From Limnoperna fortunei (lineage: Eukaryota; Mollusca; Bivalvia; Mytilida; Modiolidae): a stretch of DNA of 64,000 nt. The stretch spans positions 992,001-1,056,000 of the forward strand of contig OX104119.1 in assembly GCA_944474755.1 (NCBI GenBank), read 5' to 3'. The notes under the pieces are model-generated. The model saw only the letters and a program-made list of their open reading frames with translations, did not search any database and was not told the origin of the DNA. The stretch's first letter is position 1; each line of letters starts with the position of its first letter. A program made the position numbers and the translations under genes. This document shows, piece by piece, positions 26,248 to 37,651 of this stretch.

Positions 26248-26933
26248 AGTAAAACAAGTGTGGACACAGAAAAATGTCTCACCTGCATTCCGCATCAGTA
26301 ACGAAAATAAATTTCGTCATAAGCATTACGTAAATAGCATTAAATATCAGCAGCAGCCTGTATACAAAATATTGTCACCATACCCTGCATAGTTACAGGG
26401 GAACAGCCGTAACCGAAAATTTTTAACGCAGTCGCTGGACCGTGAAATTGAGGTCAAGGTCAGGTGGAACCTACCAGACAGTCATGTACTATTCATTAGC
26501 AACCTATATACCAAATATTGTCATCCTACCATGCGTAGTTACAGAGGAACTATCGTAACCCAAAAACTTAAACGTAGTCGCTGGACCGTGAAATTGAGGT
26601 CAAGGTCAGGTGACACCTACCAGACAGTCATGTACTAGTCATCAGCAACCTATACACCAAATATTGTCATCCTACCATGCGTAGTTACAGAGGAACTGTC
26701 GTAACCCAAAAACTTTAACGTAGTCGCTTGACCGTGAAATTGAGGTCAAGGTCAGGTGACAGGTGACTGACTGGCAAGTACTCATCATAAGCTACCTCTG
26801 GACCAAATTTGATGGACCTAATGCTTGGGCTTACAAAGATATGAAGCAAGATGTCAAGTGTCTACGCCGCCGCCGCCGGATTCCCATACATATGTCTCGC
26901 CTCCAGCGACTTTCGTCGCAGGCGAGACAAAAA
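26248..26933 (+). mobile_element. Pearl-like element B, ~3 core units
   Basis: Same left arm (ACAAGTGTGGACACAGAAAA), core unit starts near 26477 and 26623, and the same right arm with a short (CGC)n and the GTCTCGCCTC...GGCGAGAC hairpin, ending AAAAAC. It has the fewest core units of the three copies. Confidence 0.85.
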
Positions 26934-26956
26934 CTAGAGGCTCTTAAGAGCGTGTA

Positions 26957-27628
26957 CACAGGGAAGTTTTGTTCACATGAATTTCGCGTGAAATTAATGT
27001 GAAATTCACGTGAAAAATTTAACGTTAAATGAGCAATTTAACGTGAATTTCACGTGAAGTTCACGTGAAAAAATGTTTTCAACATTTTTAATGTTCTTTA
27101 ACTTTCATGCATTTCTATAAATATTTAGAAATAAATTCTCATTTTTCAGAATTTTCATGTGAAATTCACGTGAAAAAGTTAACGTGAGTTTCACATAATA
27201 TTGACGTGAATTTCACGTGAAATTCATGTTAAATATATTTCATGTGAAATTCACGTTAATATGCTCGTTTAGGGGGCCTCGGTGGCCGAGTGGTCAAGGT
27301 AGTTCGTCTACTATTGATCACGTGGTCTGTCAACACTGAGATTGCGGGTTCGATTCTCACTGCAGGCAGGGTGTACTCGACTCCAATCTTAATTGACAAG
27401 GATTGCCAGTTTTCCTACCGCAGGTCGGGGGTTCTCTCCTGGTACTCCGTCTTCCTCCCCCAATAAAAACTGGACGCCATCAAATAGCTGAAAAATTGCT
27501 GAAAGTGGCGTTAAAACACCATTCAAACAAACAAACAAACAATATTCTCGTTTAACGTGAAAATCATGTGAACTTTTCACGTGAAATTCACGTTAATCCT
27601 GATTTCACGTGAACAATATTTGCCTGTG
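26957..27628. mobile_element. TA-inserted MITE filled with TTCACGTGAA palindromes
   Basis: Ends are CACAGGGAAGTTTTGTTCAC and the inverted CACAGGCAAATATTGTTCAC (reverse complement of the right end). TA flanks both ends (26955-26956 and 27629-27630). Removing the element restores the host repeat GAGCxTGTATCGCTCAC. Seven exact TTCACGTGAA decamers begin at 27005, 27049, 27060, 27165, 27212, 27576 and 27604, with several near matches between. A SINE is nested at 27272-27540, so the original length was about 390 bp. Confidence 0.85.
27272..27540 (+). mobile_element. tRNA-headed SINE, full length, with 14-bp target duplication
   Basis: A box TGGCCGAGTGG and B box GGTTCGATTCT give a Leu/Ser-like tRNA head. 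The middle has CTTAATTGACAAGGATTGCC. The 3' part has AATAAAAACTGGACGCCAT, GCTGAAAGTGGCGTTAAAAC and (CAAA)n. The flanks AATATGCTCGTTTA (27258-27271) and AATATTCTCGTTTA (27541-27554) are a target site duplication with one mismatch. Inserted in the E-box MITE. Confidence 0.95.
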
Positions 27629-29205
27629 TATCGCTCACATGACTTACAAAAAAGCTTTTAAAGACAAGACTTTTCATGCAAATTTTGATATTAAATGCTA
27701 AAGAGTTTATGTGAAGATGCTGTTTCTATGAATGTTGCCATGTTGAATTTACAATCAGCAGTAGGAGAGTTTCTGAGAAGAAGCAGTTTTTATGTTTTTT
27801 CATAGGTTAGTATGTTAAGTGATGTTCCATGTTGGCAGCAATCTTGTATTTTGGATCGAAACAAAAAACTCAAAATTGGTAGAGGACAATACAGTATCAC
27901 ATATCCTAAAATCTGCCAAGCGGTTGTGAGAAAACAAATTTTGAAATCTCAGCCAGTCAGAATGCATTTGCAGCTCTGGCAGCCATGTTAAATTTCCTAT
28001 CGGGTCGAAACATACTTAAAAAAATAAGATTACTATCTAGGATTCACTTCTGCATTATTTGGTTAAATTGTGTGGAACTGAGTTTCAGAGACAAAGCTGT
28101 TTGTATGGTTTTGACATAGGGACCTATGTTAAGCTGCATTCCACCGTGGTGGCCATCTTGGAATTTGGATCACAACAAAAAACTCAAATTTTGTAGTGGA
28201 TATTTCAAATAAATCTGCTAAGTGGTTTGTAAAAAGAAGATTTTTGAAATTTCAGCCAATCAGAACCCATTAGGTGCCCTGGAAGACATGTTCAATTTGC
28301 AATTGGCTAAAAAAACTCAAAATAATAAGATAAATATCCATTAATCACTTCTTCCTAATTTAGTTACATTGTGTGGAACAGTTTCAGAGAAGAAGTTGTT
28401 TGTATGTTTTTCCCATAGGGTCCTATGTTAAACTAAGTCATGCGATGGTCGACATCTTGGATTTTGGATCGGTACAAAAACTCAAACTTTGTAAAGGACC
28501 ACCTAAGGTTCATTTCTGCAATATTTCAAATCAATCTTCCAAGCAGTTTATGAGAAGAAGATTTTTGAATTTCAGCCAATCAGAACGCATTAATGGCCCT
28601 GGAAGCCATGTTGAATTTGCAATTGGCTCGAAAAACACAAAATAATAAGATAATTATCCAACCTTCATTTCCTTCATTAATTTGGCTTCATTGCTTATAT
28701 GTTTTTCCCATAGGGTCCTATGTTAAACTATGTCCTGCGATGGCGGCCATCTTGAATTTTGGATTGGCACAAAAAACTCAAACTTTGTAGAGGACCATCT
28801 AAGGTACATTTCTGCAAAATTTCAAATCCGTCTGCCAAGCAGTTTATGAGAAGAAAATTTGAAATTCAACCAATCAGAACACATTAATGGCTCTGGCAGC
28901 CATGTTTAATATTTGATCAGCACCAAAAACTCAAACTTTGTAAATAAAAATTCCTGCCAAGTTTGGTTCCAATTGGCCAAGGGGTTTTGGAGAAGAAGAT
29001 TGAAATGTGAAAAGTGTACGGCCGACGACGACGACGGACGCAAAGTGATGAGAATAGCTCACACTGATCCTTTGGGTCAGGTCAGCTAAAAAGCACACAC
29101 TGTAACTTTAGCATTCATATAACATATGTACTTCAATAGGACAAATGTAGCCAAAACTATATATCAGTGAGATGGTAACCATCTCTGTGGACCCCGCCGA
29201 CCTTG

Positions 29206-29437
29206 AGGTCAAGGTAAACAAGTGTGGACTGTGAGCACGCTCACAAAGCCATACCCCCTCCGCATCGCTTTCAAGTCCAATTTATATCTCCCCTTTATGA
29301 TAATTGACGTCAATAAAAATCCTTCATGCACATCTACATATAATGCACTTCCTTTATGCTAAGGATGTGGACAGACAGACAGAGAGACAGGGTGATTCCT
29401 ATATACCACCAAACAAGTTTGCGGGGGTATAAAAACC
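29206..29437 (+). repeat. Dispersed repeat 'ACAAGTGTGGACTGTGAGCA' ... 'GGGGGTATAAAAA'
   Basis: Shares the first 12 bases (ACAAGTGTGGAC) with the pearl-like left arm, then GAGCACGCTCACAAAGCC. It ends with GACAGACAGAGAGACAGG and GCGGGGGTATAAAAA. Probably a distinct short element. No gene. Confidence 0.5.
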
Positions 29438-30573
29438 ATGGTATGCAACACATCGGCTTGATATTATCTACCCACATACCAAATATCAAAAGCCCACTAC
29501 AAGATAAAAAAGTCATGATAATATCATGTTTGTCATTTCGTTAAAATTAGTACAGAATTCTTAAGTTTCAATTTTAAATGTCTACCTTAAGACTGGACAA
29601 ATATTCTCGATATAAACATTTATCTGAACCTGGTGTCAAGGTTTAACTCAAGGTCATAGATGTATTAAGGTTATCATGAATGACACCTTTTCATTGTGGT
29701 GCATCCGTGTGTACAATATCTAAAAACACAAAAAATCTTGATAACAATTGGCAAATATTGCTAAACGACCCCCTTTTTTCTAAATTCACTCAAGTACCAT
29801 ATATAGATGGCACAGCCCTACGGAGTTTTGCCAGCAAAGAGATGGCATTATGTTGCACTAAGTTCCATAAAGATGTGTAGTCATCTTCATGAAAGGAGCT
29901 TAAACACAACAGTAATTTAACCTGAAATTGGATGGACTGACAAACAGACAAACAAATGAACAGACAGATAATCTATATATCCCCAACTTTAGTTGGCGGA
30001 CGTAAACAGTTTATGTACAGGACATTTATTTCTTATTATAAGTGCATTATTTGAGCTTTAGGTCAAAGGTAAAATATGGGTCATAATGATGCATGACACA
30101 TCTTCTAATTTCTCTTAATTGGATAAAGCTTTACAACACTAAACCATTTCCCATTCTCTCCACATAACAAATATTGGTTAATTGGATGAACAATATTTAG
30201 AAATTTAAAAAAAAGTTTTATTAAATTATTAAAGCAGTTTTGACTACCTTTTTTATATTGTAATTGTTTTTACAAGATTCAAGGTATTGGAAAAGATTTC
30301 ATTAGACAATAAAACTGGTGATTTTAATATTTTCTTTTAAGAAAAACTTTTCTATTCTATTCTATTCTTTTTTACCAAATGTTGTACAACATATAGGTAC
30401 AGACACATTAAGACAGAAGATGCGGACAATTTATGCATGACAATGAAAAATAAAAGGTAAGACAAAATATACTAATGTACTGAAGATCTCAATTCTGTCA
30501 TTGCATATTCCTATTAATTGAATATTTTTTTCTTACAAATTGGTTATGCAATCAAGAGCAATCCACTGTACAA
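29438..30573. other. Repeat-derived and AT-rich, no gene seen
   Basis: Contains AAGGTCA-type blocks and purine runs (GACAAACAGACAAACAAATG near 29939) typical of the other repeats. A plus frame at 29680-29880 has no family signature. (TATTC)n lies near 30350. Confidence 0.45.
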
Positions 30574-31714
30574 AATCAACAAGTGTGGACACAGAAAAAC
30601 GTCTCGCCTGTATTCCGCATCAGTAACGAAAATAAATTTCGTCATAAGCATTACGTAAATAGCATTTAATATCAGCAGCGGCCTGTATACAAAATATTGT
30701 CACCATACCCTGCATAGTTACAGGGGAACAGCCGTAACCCAAAAATTTTAACGTAGTTGCTGGACCGTGAAATTGGGGTCAAGGTCAGGTGGAACCTACC
30801 AGACAGTCATGTACTATTCATCAGCAACCTATATACCAAATATTGTCATCCTACCATGCGTAGTTACAGAGGATCTGTCATAACCCAAAAACTTTAACGT
30901 AGTCGCTGGACTGTGAAACTGAGGTCAAGGTCAGGTGACACCTACCAGACAGTCATGTACTAGTCATCAGCAACCTATACACCAAATATTGTCATCCTAC
31001 CATGCGTAGTTACAGAGGAACTGTCGTAACCCAAAAACTTTAACGTAGTCGCTGGACTGTGAAACTGAGGTCAAGGTCAGGTGACACCTACCAGACAGTC
31101 ATGTACTAGTCATCAGCAACCTATACACCAAATATTTTCATCCTACCATGTGTAGTTACAGAGGAACTGTCGTAACCCAAAAACTTTAACGTAGTCGCTG
31201 GACCGTGAAATTGAGGTCAAGGTCAGGTAACACCTACCAGACAGTCATGTACTAGTCATCAGCAACCTATACACCAAATATTGTCATCCTACCATGCATA
31301 GTTACAGAGGAACTGTCGTAACCCAAAAACTTTAACGTAGTCGCTGGACCGTGAAATTGAGGTCAAGGTCAGGTGACACCTACCAGACAGTCATGTACTA
31401 GTCATCAGCAACCTATACACCAAATATTGTCATCCTACCATGCGTAGTTACAGAGGAACTGTCGTAACCCAAAAACTTTAACGTAGTCACTGGACCGTGA
31501 AATTGAGGTCAAGGTCAAGGTCAGGTGACAGGTGACTGACTGGCAAGTACTCATCATAAGCTACCTCTGGACCAAATTTGATGGACCTGTGGCTTGGGCT
31601 TACAAAGATATGAAGCAAGATGTCAAGTGTTTAAGCCGCCGACGCCGCCGCCGGATTCCCATACATATGTCTCGCCTCCAGCGACTTTCGTCGCAGGTGA
31701 GACAAAAACAAAAA
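30574..31714 (+). mobile_element. Pearl-like element C, ~6 core units
   Basis: Same arms as elements A and B. Core starts lie near 30803, 30949, 31095, 31241 and 31387. The last unit has an extra GGTCAAGGTCA. The right arm has interrupted (CGC)n and the hairpin, with GGTGAGAC in place of GGCGAGAC. Confidence 0.85.
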
Positions 31715-32560
31715 GTTACAGGCCAATCAAGCTCATATAAAGGTAAGTATAATAGTCAACAAATTATCTTATAGTGATACATCATCATGTACAATAGCTA
31801 AGGCCTAGGCCAAAACACAAAAAGGTAAAAGGCTGCATGGATAAGCTTTCAATATAAATAAACAAATTTGAGCTGGACGTCAAAGGTCAAGGTTATATAT
31901 ATTATAAAGCCCATTATGATAAATGACACATCATCTCAGATTACTAAGTTACATTAACTAATTACTAATTACTAATATTTATAATAATAATAATTACTAA
32001 GTTACTAAGTTACAGATTCGACAAGCTTTGCTGAGGAGAAGAACGCAATGGAGAAGAACTAGAAAAAAAATTAGAGTAAAACAACATGTCACCATCCTTT
32101 CATTTGAAGTTAAGACATTATAATCAGAAACAATATTTTTAACTGAATCAATTCACTGGATAAAAGCACATAAGCACTTCATCTGCAATATATTTATGTG
32201 AACAAGTATTTTGCAAACAGGAACAGCTTATAGCAGACAGATAATTTTGTACTAAAACCCGGTGGTGTGAATTTATCCCTAAAAGCTGCTTCACAAATGA
32301 AATGAGACCTTAGTAGCTTCCCCGAGATAAAAATAATCAAAGGAGCTTCATTATTGCACTATAAAAAGAGGTGCAAATGTTCAACATGCATAAAAAATTC
32401 TACCTAGACAGAAAACTTTAGTTGAAAACTGTATGACTAGTTAATTACACATAATGGTAGCCCAATATTCCATCCTTTGCCCATCCAACATTCACCATAC
32501 TTTTAGACGACTGGCTTTAGGAGTAAACTGCAAGGCCAACACAAACTTTGTAACACAGCT
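31715..32560. other. 3' flank of the HEPN stop, no further gene seen
   Basis: Contains short (TAATAA)n near 31980. No convincing continuation of the minus-strand gene was found and no clear polyadenylation hexamer. Confidence 0.4.
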
Positions 32561-32650
32561 TTATGTTCTGTCTGACTTCCGACATAATGTCATGTTTTTA
32601 ATATCATCACACATTGCCTTAACATTGGAACCTCCAAGTCTAATAAGAGC
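32561..32650 (-). CDS. DZIP3-like HEPN domain, last helix and C-terminus
   Basis: A short exon found by looking for the expected continuation of the HEPN domain. After the acceptor GTTCATTATTGCAG it reads ALIRLGGSNVKAMCDDIKNM then TLCRKSDRT and stops at TAA (32561-32563). In the family, the sequence after WxDIxQ is ALxRLGGxxxxxxCDxIKxxxL, so this is the last domain helix. Phase 0 joins it to the donor at 37422. The exon is 90 nt including the stop. The short basic tail suggests the protein ends here, but a missed donor before the stop cannot be excluded. I saw no clear AATAAA on the minus strand in the next ~700 bases. Confidence 0.75.
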   Translation of the reverse strand, partial: ALIRLGGSNVKAMCDDIKNMTLCRKSDRT

Positions 32651-32869
32651 CTGCAATAATGAACAAGTTGTCATGTAAAACACAACTAATCTTAAAGTAA
32701 TGTGGTCACTACATGATTCCCTTGTCAACTTAAGACTTAATACATTGAGAAACAACATAAAAATCAGCACAATTTAGTGTATGCCATTATTTAAGCTCTG
32801 AAACTAGTGAAACCACCGGCTGTAATAAAAATTTTACATATATGTCATTTATGAATAAAAATCTAAATA

Positions 32870-33055
32870 TTCGGTCAACAGGAAGTAGATGACTAAGGAG
32901 CGTAAAATCTCTATACACCATATGGTACTATAGGATAAAGCAATATGCTAAATATCAGGTTTCTGCATCCTACAGTTGCGTAGAAAACTGAGACAGAAAT
33001 TTTATTATGCACGAACGAACGGACATACAGGTAAAACAGTATACCCACACTTCTT
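32870..33055 (+). repeat. Dispersed repeat, same family as 13330-13660
   Basis: Contains GGAAGTAGATGACTAAGGAG, GGTACTATAGGATAAAGCAA and GCATCCTACAGTTGCGTAGA. It lies in the intron between the last two HEPN exons. Confidence 0.65.
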
Positions 33056-33759
33056 TAAAGAAATTACCAAAGGCTATCAAAAACCTTAAACACTCGAGTA
33101 TATAGGCAATAAGAAACTAACTGAAACCCTCAGACTGGACCATTAAATAAACATTCATGTAAAAAATTGATATAATCAACTTAAGTGTTTAAAACGGCAC
33201 TGAAACAGTACCTGGTGGTCATATATTAAACTATAAGTCATGGCATTATAAACATTAACTTTGCAAAGTACCATCCTTTAAGTTTTATTTTTATTGGTAT
33301 AATAGTTTAAAAATGCCTTTTAAAACATTTTTACCAAAGGTTCCAAAGATATTGCAGTGGAAGTTTCAAGACAAGAATATCCATTTTATAAATTGTCCCT
33401 CAAGTTTCTATGGTAATTAATTCCTGTCATATTAGATTTTCTGATAAAATAAACATATTTTTTTAGAGGATTGTCCAGTAAACATTCAAATACAATAAGG
33501 TTTCAAGAGGATTTGCAGTTTTTAAAAAGAGGACATTTTAAAATTCTTTCCATTTGTTCTGCAAGTATGTTAAACTATTTTTATAAGTCAGTAAATGGTG
33601 GTCATTTTTAATTTCAGATTGGAATAAAACTACAGGCTATCTTCATATTTGTGCATTTTACAGTTATAATTAAATAATTAAATAATAAATTCCTAAAATT
33701 GCAGCAATCATGGATTTTTGATCAAGTAAGCAACATAAACATCCGATAAACATTGACGT

Positions 33760-35205
33760 AGAATATGGCTTGACTCAGCTTTACAGTTTCAGAAAATATC
33801 TCAATTGAAAACTAAGTTAAACTTAGTCTAAAATGGTAATGGTGGCCATTTTAACTGTCTTACCCGCATGCAAAAATTTGTAGTGGACCATCTCATAATT
33901 ATTCCTAATAACTTTTGTTAATTGGTTGATTGGTTATCATGTTTCAGAGTAGGAACCTTTTTAAAAAGTCCTGTGACCTCAGCCATTTTATATTTTTAAT
34001 TGTCATAAAAACATAAGCCTTATAGAGGACCATCCGATAAATACTGGTGATTACTTTTGTTTCAATTGGTCAAGTGGTTTTGCAGTAGAAGCCTTTTAAA
34101 CTTTTTTCCTTAGAGTCCTTTGTTAAACTAAGTTCTGCAGTGGTGGCCATTTTGAATCTACGACTGGTATAAAAAACATAAACTTTATACAGGAACATAC
34201 AAACAATATTGCTAGTAAGGTTTGTTTCCATTGGTTAACCGGCTTCTTACAATTACCCATAGGGTCCTATAATAAACCAAGTCCCGCGGTGGCAGCCATT
34301 ATGAATTTCCCATTGGCATAAAAAAAACATAAACTGTGCAGAGGACCATCCAAACAATATTGCTGGTAACTTTTTTTCTATTGATTAACCGGTTTCATAG
34401 AAGAAGCCTTTTAAAACTTTTTCCTTTAGTGTCCCATGTTAAACTAAGTCCTGATGTGGCAGCCATTATGAATTTCCAACTGGCATTAAATAAACTTTAA
34501 GAGGACCATCAAAACAATATTACTGGTAAGTTTTGTTTCTATTGGTCAACTGGCTTCATAGAAAAAGCCTTTTTAAACTGTTTCCCATAGAGTCCTATGT
34601 AAACTTAAGCCCTGCAGTGGCAGCCATTTTGAATTTCTAATTGGCATAAAAAATAAACTTTATAGAGGACCATCCCCTGGTAGCGACCATATTATTTTTC
34701 CAATCAGAATAAAAAGCATAAAATTTGTAAAGGTCTATCCAATGAACATTCTGACTAAGTTTGGTTTCAACTGGCCAAGTGGTTTCAGAGAAGAAGACTA
34801 AAATGTAAAAAGTTTACCGATGCTGTCGCCGCTGCCGGACAATAGCTCACCTGAACCTTTGAGCTAAAAGCAGTGTCTTATTGAAATGGAAATACATTTT
34901 CTTAGATAATTTATAAAATGTATTGGCTGTTTTTTTTAGCTGATTGTGCAAAGCCCTTTTATGGTCCTATGTTAAACTGTCCTGCAGTGAGAGCCATTTT
35001 GAATTTCTAATTGGCATAAAAAATATAAACTTTATAGAGGACAATTCCTGGTGGCGACCATTTTTGTCCAATTAGAATAAAAACACAAACTTTGTTAAGG
35101 ATTCAACATTCTAAGTTTGGTTTCAATTGGCCATGTGGTTAAAGAAGAATATAAAAATGTAAAACGTTTACAGACAACAGCTCACCTGAACCTATGAGCT
35201 AAAAA
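33760..35205 (+). repeat. Two 3' portions of the GCTCACCTGA repeat family
   Basis: Diverged units with TCCTATGTTAAAC, GTGGCAGCCAT and GAGGACCATC, each block ending in AGCTCACCTGAACCT(T/A)TGAGCTAAAA (34852 and 35182). No coding frame. Confidence 0.65.
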
Positions 35206-35329
35206 TATGGCATTTAATGAACATTATATGATACCCCGCCCATTGCATTGTTTCTAATATTCATGAACCTATTATACTGAATTAAAAATCAGCCTACAGG
35301 AATAGCAGAGTACGATAACAGTACATTTC

Positions 35330-35905
35330 AGAAAAAATTTTTTTAACCTTGACCTGGACATATACAAATTATTTCAAACTCAAAAACTACAAATAGGATT
35401 GTGCTGAAAATTCAACATGATCTTCATTTTATAGTACTTAACAGCTGTGCAATGTTTAAACAAAATCTGTTGACGAATTTTCAAGTTATCATCTGAAGAC
35501 CGCAAAATTGTTGACCAAAAATAACCTCGAATTGGTGCAAGTCGAAAACTACAAATTATATTGTACTAAAAAATTGAACTTGATCGTCCGTCATTTTATA
35601 GTATTTAATAGCTGGGCAAAGTTTAAATAAAATATGTTGATTTTTTTTTCAAGTTACCATCTGGAAACCAACAACTGTTGACAAAAAAACCCATAGAATT
35701 TGCCTAAGTAGAAAACTACACAGTGGATTGTGCTGAAAATCGAACTTGATCTTTATTTTATGGTATTTAATAGCTGTGCAAAGTTTAAATAAAATTTGTG
35801 ACGCGTTTTCAAGTAATCATCTGGAAACCCTTGCAGCATGGAGAGACAGACGGACGGACACTCATATTCATATGGAGGGTATCACATAATACCCCACCAA
35901 TCAGA
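35330..35905 (+). repeat. Tandem diverged repeat (~165-bp units)
   Basis: Three units carry AAAACTACAAAT, TTGATCTTCATTTTATAGTA and AGCTGTGCAAAGTTTAAATA, closing with GACGGACGGACACTCATATT and TATCACATAATACCCCACC. Related stretches lie at 39230-39500 and 49440-49700. Confidence 0.6.
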
Positions 35906-36059
35906 GATGCAATTTACACTCTAAAATTAAATGTTATGTAGCTAAAATTCTGCTCGTTTTGAAGTGTCTGTTTTACACAACAAAACTTGGCACCTGAACG
36001 CAAATAATTTTAGCATTTTGCCCTATGCGCAAATAATTAAGAGGCTGTAGTCATTAACA

Positions 36060-37205
36060 AATTTGTAGACATTGTCCTATAGGTTAATTTAGTAATTTAC
36101 AGTTTTACTCTAGACTTTAATTTTTAACACATAACAGATTATTTTTTTCCAAATTCTTTAAAAAAGGCAATAACTCATAGAGTCATCTAACAATGTTTAA
36201 CTATGCAATTATTTTTCCTTGATGATTATTTGTGCAACAACAGTTTACCTCTACCTGTTATGCCATTTAAGGTGCAGGGCAAAAAAAATGTTATATAAAG
36301 GGCAATAACACCTATAAGGAGTCATCCGACAATTTTCAGAAAATCTTTTTATTTGAAGGCCTTGTCCTTCTGATTATTGTTGTTATTTTTACAGTATTAC
36401 TCAAGGTCTTACAGTTTCCAATTTCTTAGCAAAAAATGGTAATTTTGTCAAATCATTAATAAAACTATATTCTGACAATTTTAGACCAATACATTGCTGA
36501 TAATTTTCCAATTTACACGTTTTACTCTATCTGTTATATTTTTTATGTAGCAGTACAAAAATGGAGAATTTTATAAGAATATCGCCATTAAAGGCAAATT
36601 TACCTCTATAAGGAGTCATCTGACAATTTCAGACCAATAAAGAATTGTAGTACTTGTATTGCTGATCATTTCTGCAATTTACAGTTTACTCTAGCTATTA
36701 TAGTTTTCATAACAAATTGTGATTTAAGGGCAACAACTCCAATAAGGAGTGGTCAGCAATTTTGGACCAACAAAGTGTTTTGTAGACATTGTCTAGATGA
36801 TCATGTAAGCAAGTAACAATGTCACTAGCTCTTATACTTTTCAAGTTATATTGTAAAAACTCGATCAAAATTGTCATTAAACGGCCTTTATGCAACTTCA
36901 GACTAATAACAACTATTGAGAGCTTAACGTGCTGATCAATTTGAGATAACAGTTTTCTCTGTAGCTTTTACAATTATTGAGATATTGACCAAAAACAAGT
37001 GTTGACATCTATGTTTTTTAGTAACAGTGGACCACTGTCTGTTGATCAACATCCTGTGTAAAAATTTGAAACTAGGAACCCTAAGGATGATTGTGGCCAA
37101 GTTTGAAAATAATTGGCCCTGTTGTTTTAGACAAGATGTTTGAAAAGTTTACAACCGACAATAGACGCAAAGTGAGGACAAAAGCTCACCTGGACCACAG
37201 TCTAA
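36060..37205 (+). repeat. 'GGGCAATAAC' tandem repeat family, second locus
   Basis: Same units as at 20760-21840: TTACTCTAG, GGGCAATAACACCTATAAGG and CATCTGACAATTTCAGACCA, ending GACGCAAAGTGAGG, AAAAGCTCACCTGGACC. It lies just downstream of the HEPN core exon on the minus strand. Confidence 0.65.
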
Positions 37206-37421
37206 ATACATGAGTTGACCTTTATGTTCTAGTTTTAGTAACTGCAGCCATGTTTTTCTATGGACAGAATCTTAAGGCGTGTATAAATTTTAAATTAGGT
37301 AACCGACAGATGATAGTGGTCAAATTTGGCAAGTGGTTTCAGAAGAGAAGATCTGAAAAAGTTAATGAAATTTAAAAGTTTATGACGAATCAAGCTCCTC
37401 AGACATTAATTAGGTATGTAC

Positions 37422-37651
37422 CTGTTCTAAGTCGTTCCATACTTTAGTGAAGTCAGAATTTGGTAATCTGTCTATTGGAGAAAATGCTATTTTATTTTTG
37501 TAATATTTAATTCTGGCTAAGTCAGCACCCTCGGAGGTATGAGTACTAGGTGGCAACACATCAAAGCCAGCTGCTGGGCGAGATATTGATGTTAAATTAC
37601 GTAATAAACATATCATCAAAATGACATCAAAATCACTGGAAGATGTATCAC
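37422..37651 (-). CDS. DZIP3-like HEPN domain, core exon
   Basis: A 230-nt exon bounded by acceptor TTACTTATATAG and donor GAACAG|GTACAT, open throughout. The translation is DTSSSDFDVILMICLLRNL, then TSISRPAAGFDVLPP, THTSEGADLARIKYYKNKIA and FSPIDRLPNSDFTKVWNDLE. The HEPN family pattern is FDVTLLxxLLRNL...PPxxGWDxLPP...ADLARIKYYRNxxxH...FxxxWxDIxQ. HEPN domains are all-helical. Active members are RNases using RxxxxH. Here the motif reads KNKIAF: Arg is replaced by Lys and the His is missing, so catalytic activity is doubtful. The first two bases complete a codon from the previous exon and the end is phase 0. No frame lesion occurs inside this exon. Confidence 0.88.

Larger units (their letters stand above)
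26934..29090 (+). repeat. GCTCACCTGA-family long repeat, hosting a MITE and SINE
   Basis: Starts CTAGAGGCTCTTAAGAGCG directly after element B. Its left end is split at TA (26955) by the MITE, then resumes TCGCTCACATGAC at 27631. The body has three or four diverged units with CCATCTTG(G/A)ATTTTGGAT and CCAATCAGAAC, and it ends GACGACGACGACGGACGCAAAG, GGGTCAGGTCAGCTAAA. Confidence 0.7.

Noticed and set aside
27291..27366. tRNA gene (Leu/Ser-like A and B boxes)
   Set aside because: The boxes belong to the SINE head. The acceptor stem does not pair properly and the copy has a SINE body, tail and target duplications.
27389..27580. Minus-strand 63-codon frame, with similar ones at 45569 and 47643
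   Set aside because: The same peptide (LTPLSAIFQL) appears at each SINE copy; it is the SINE read in one frame.
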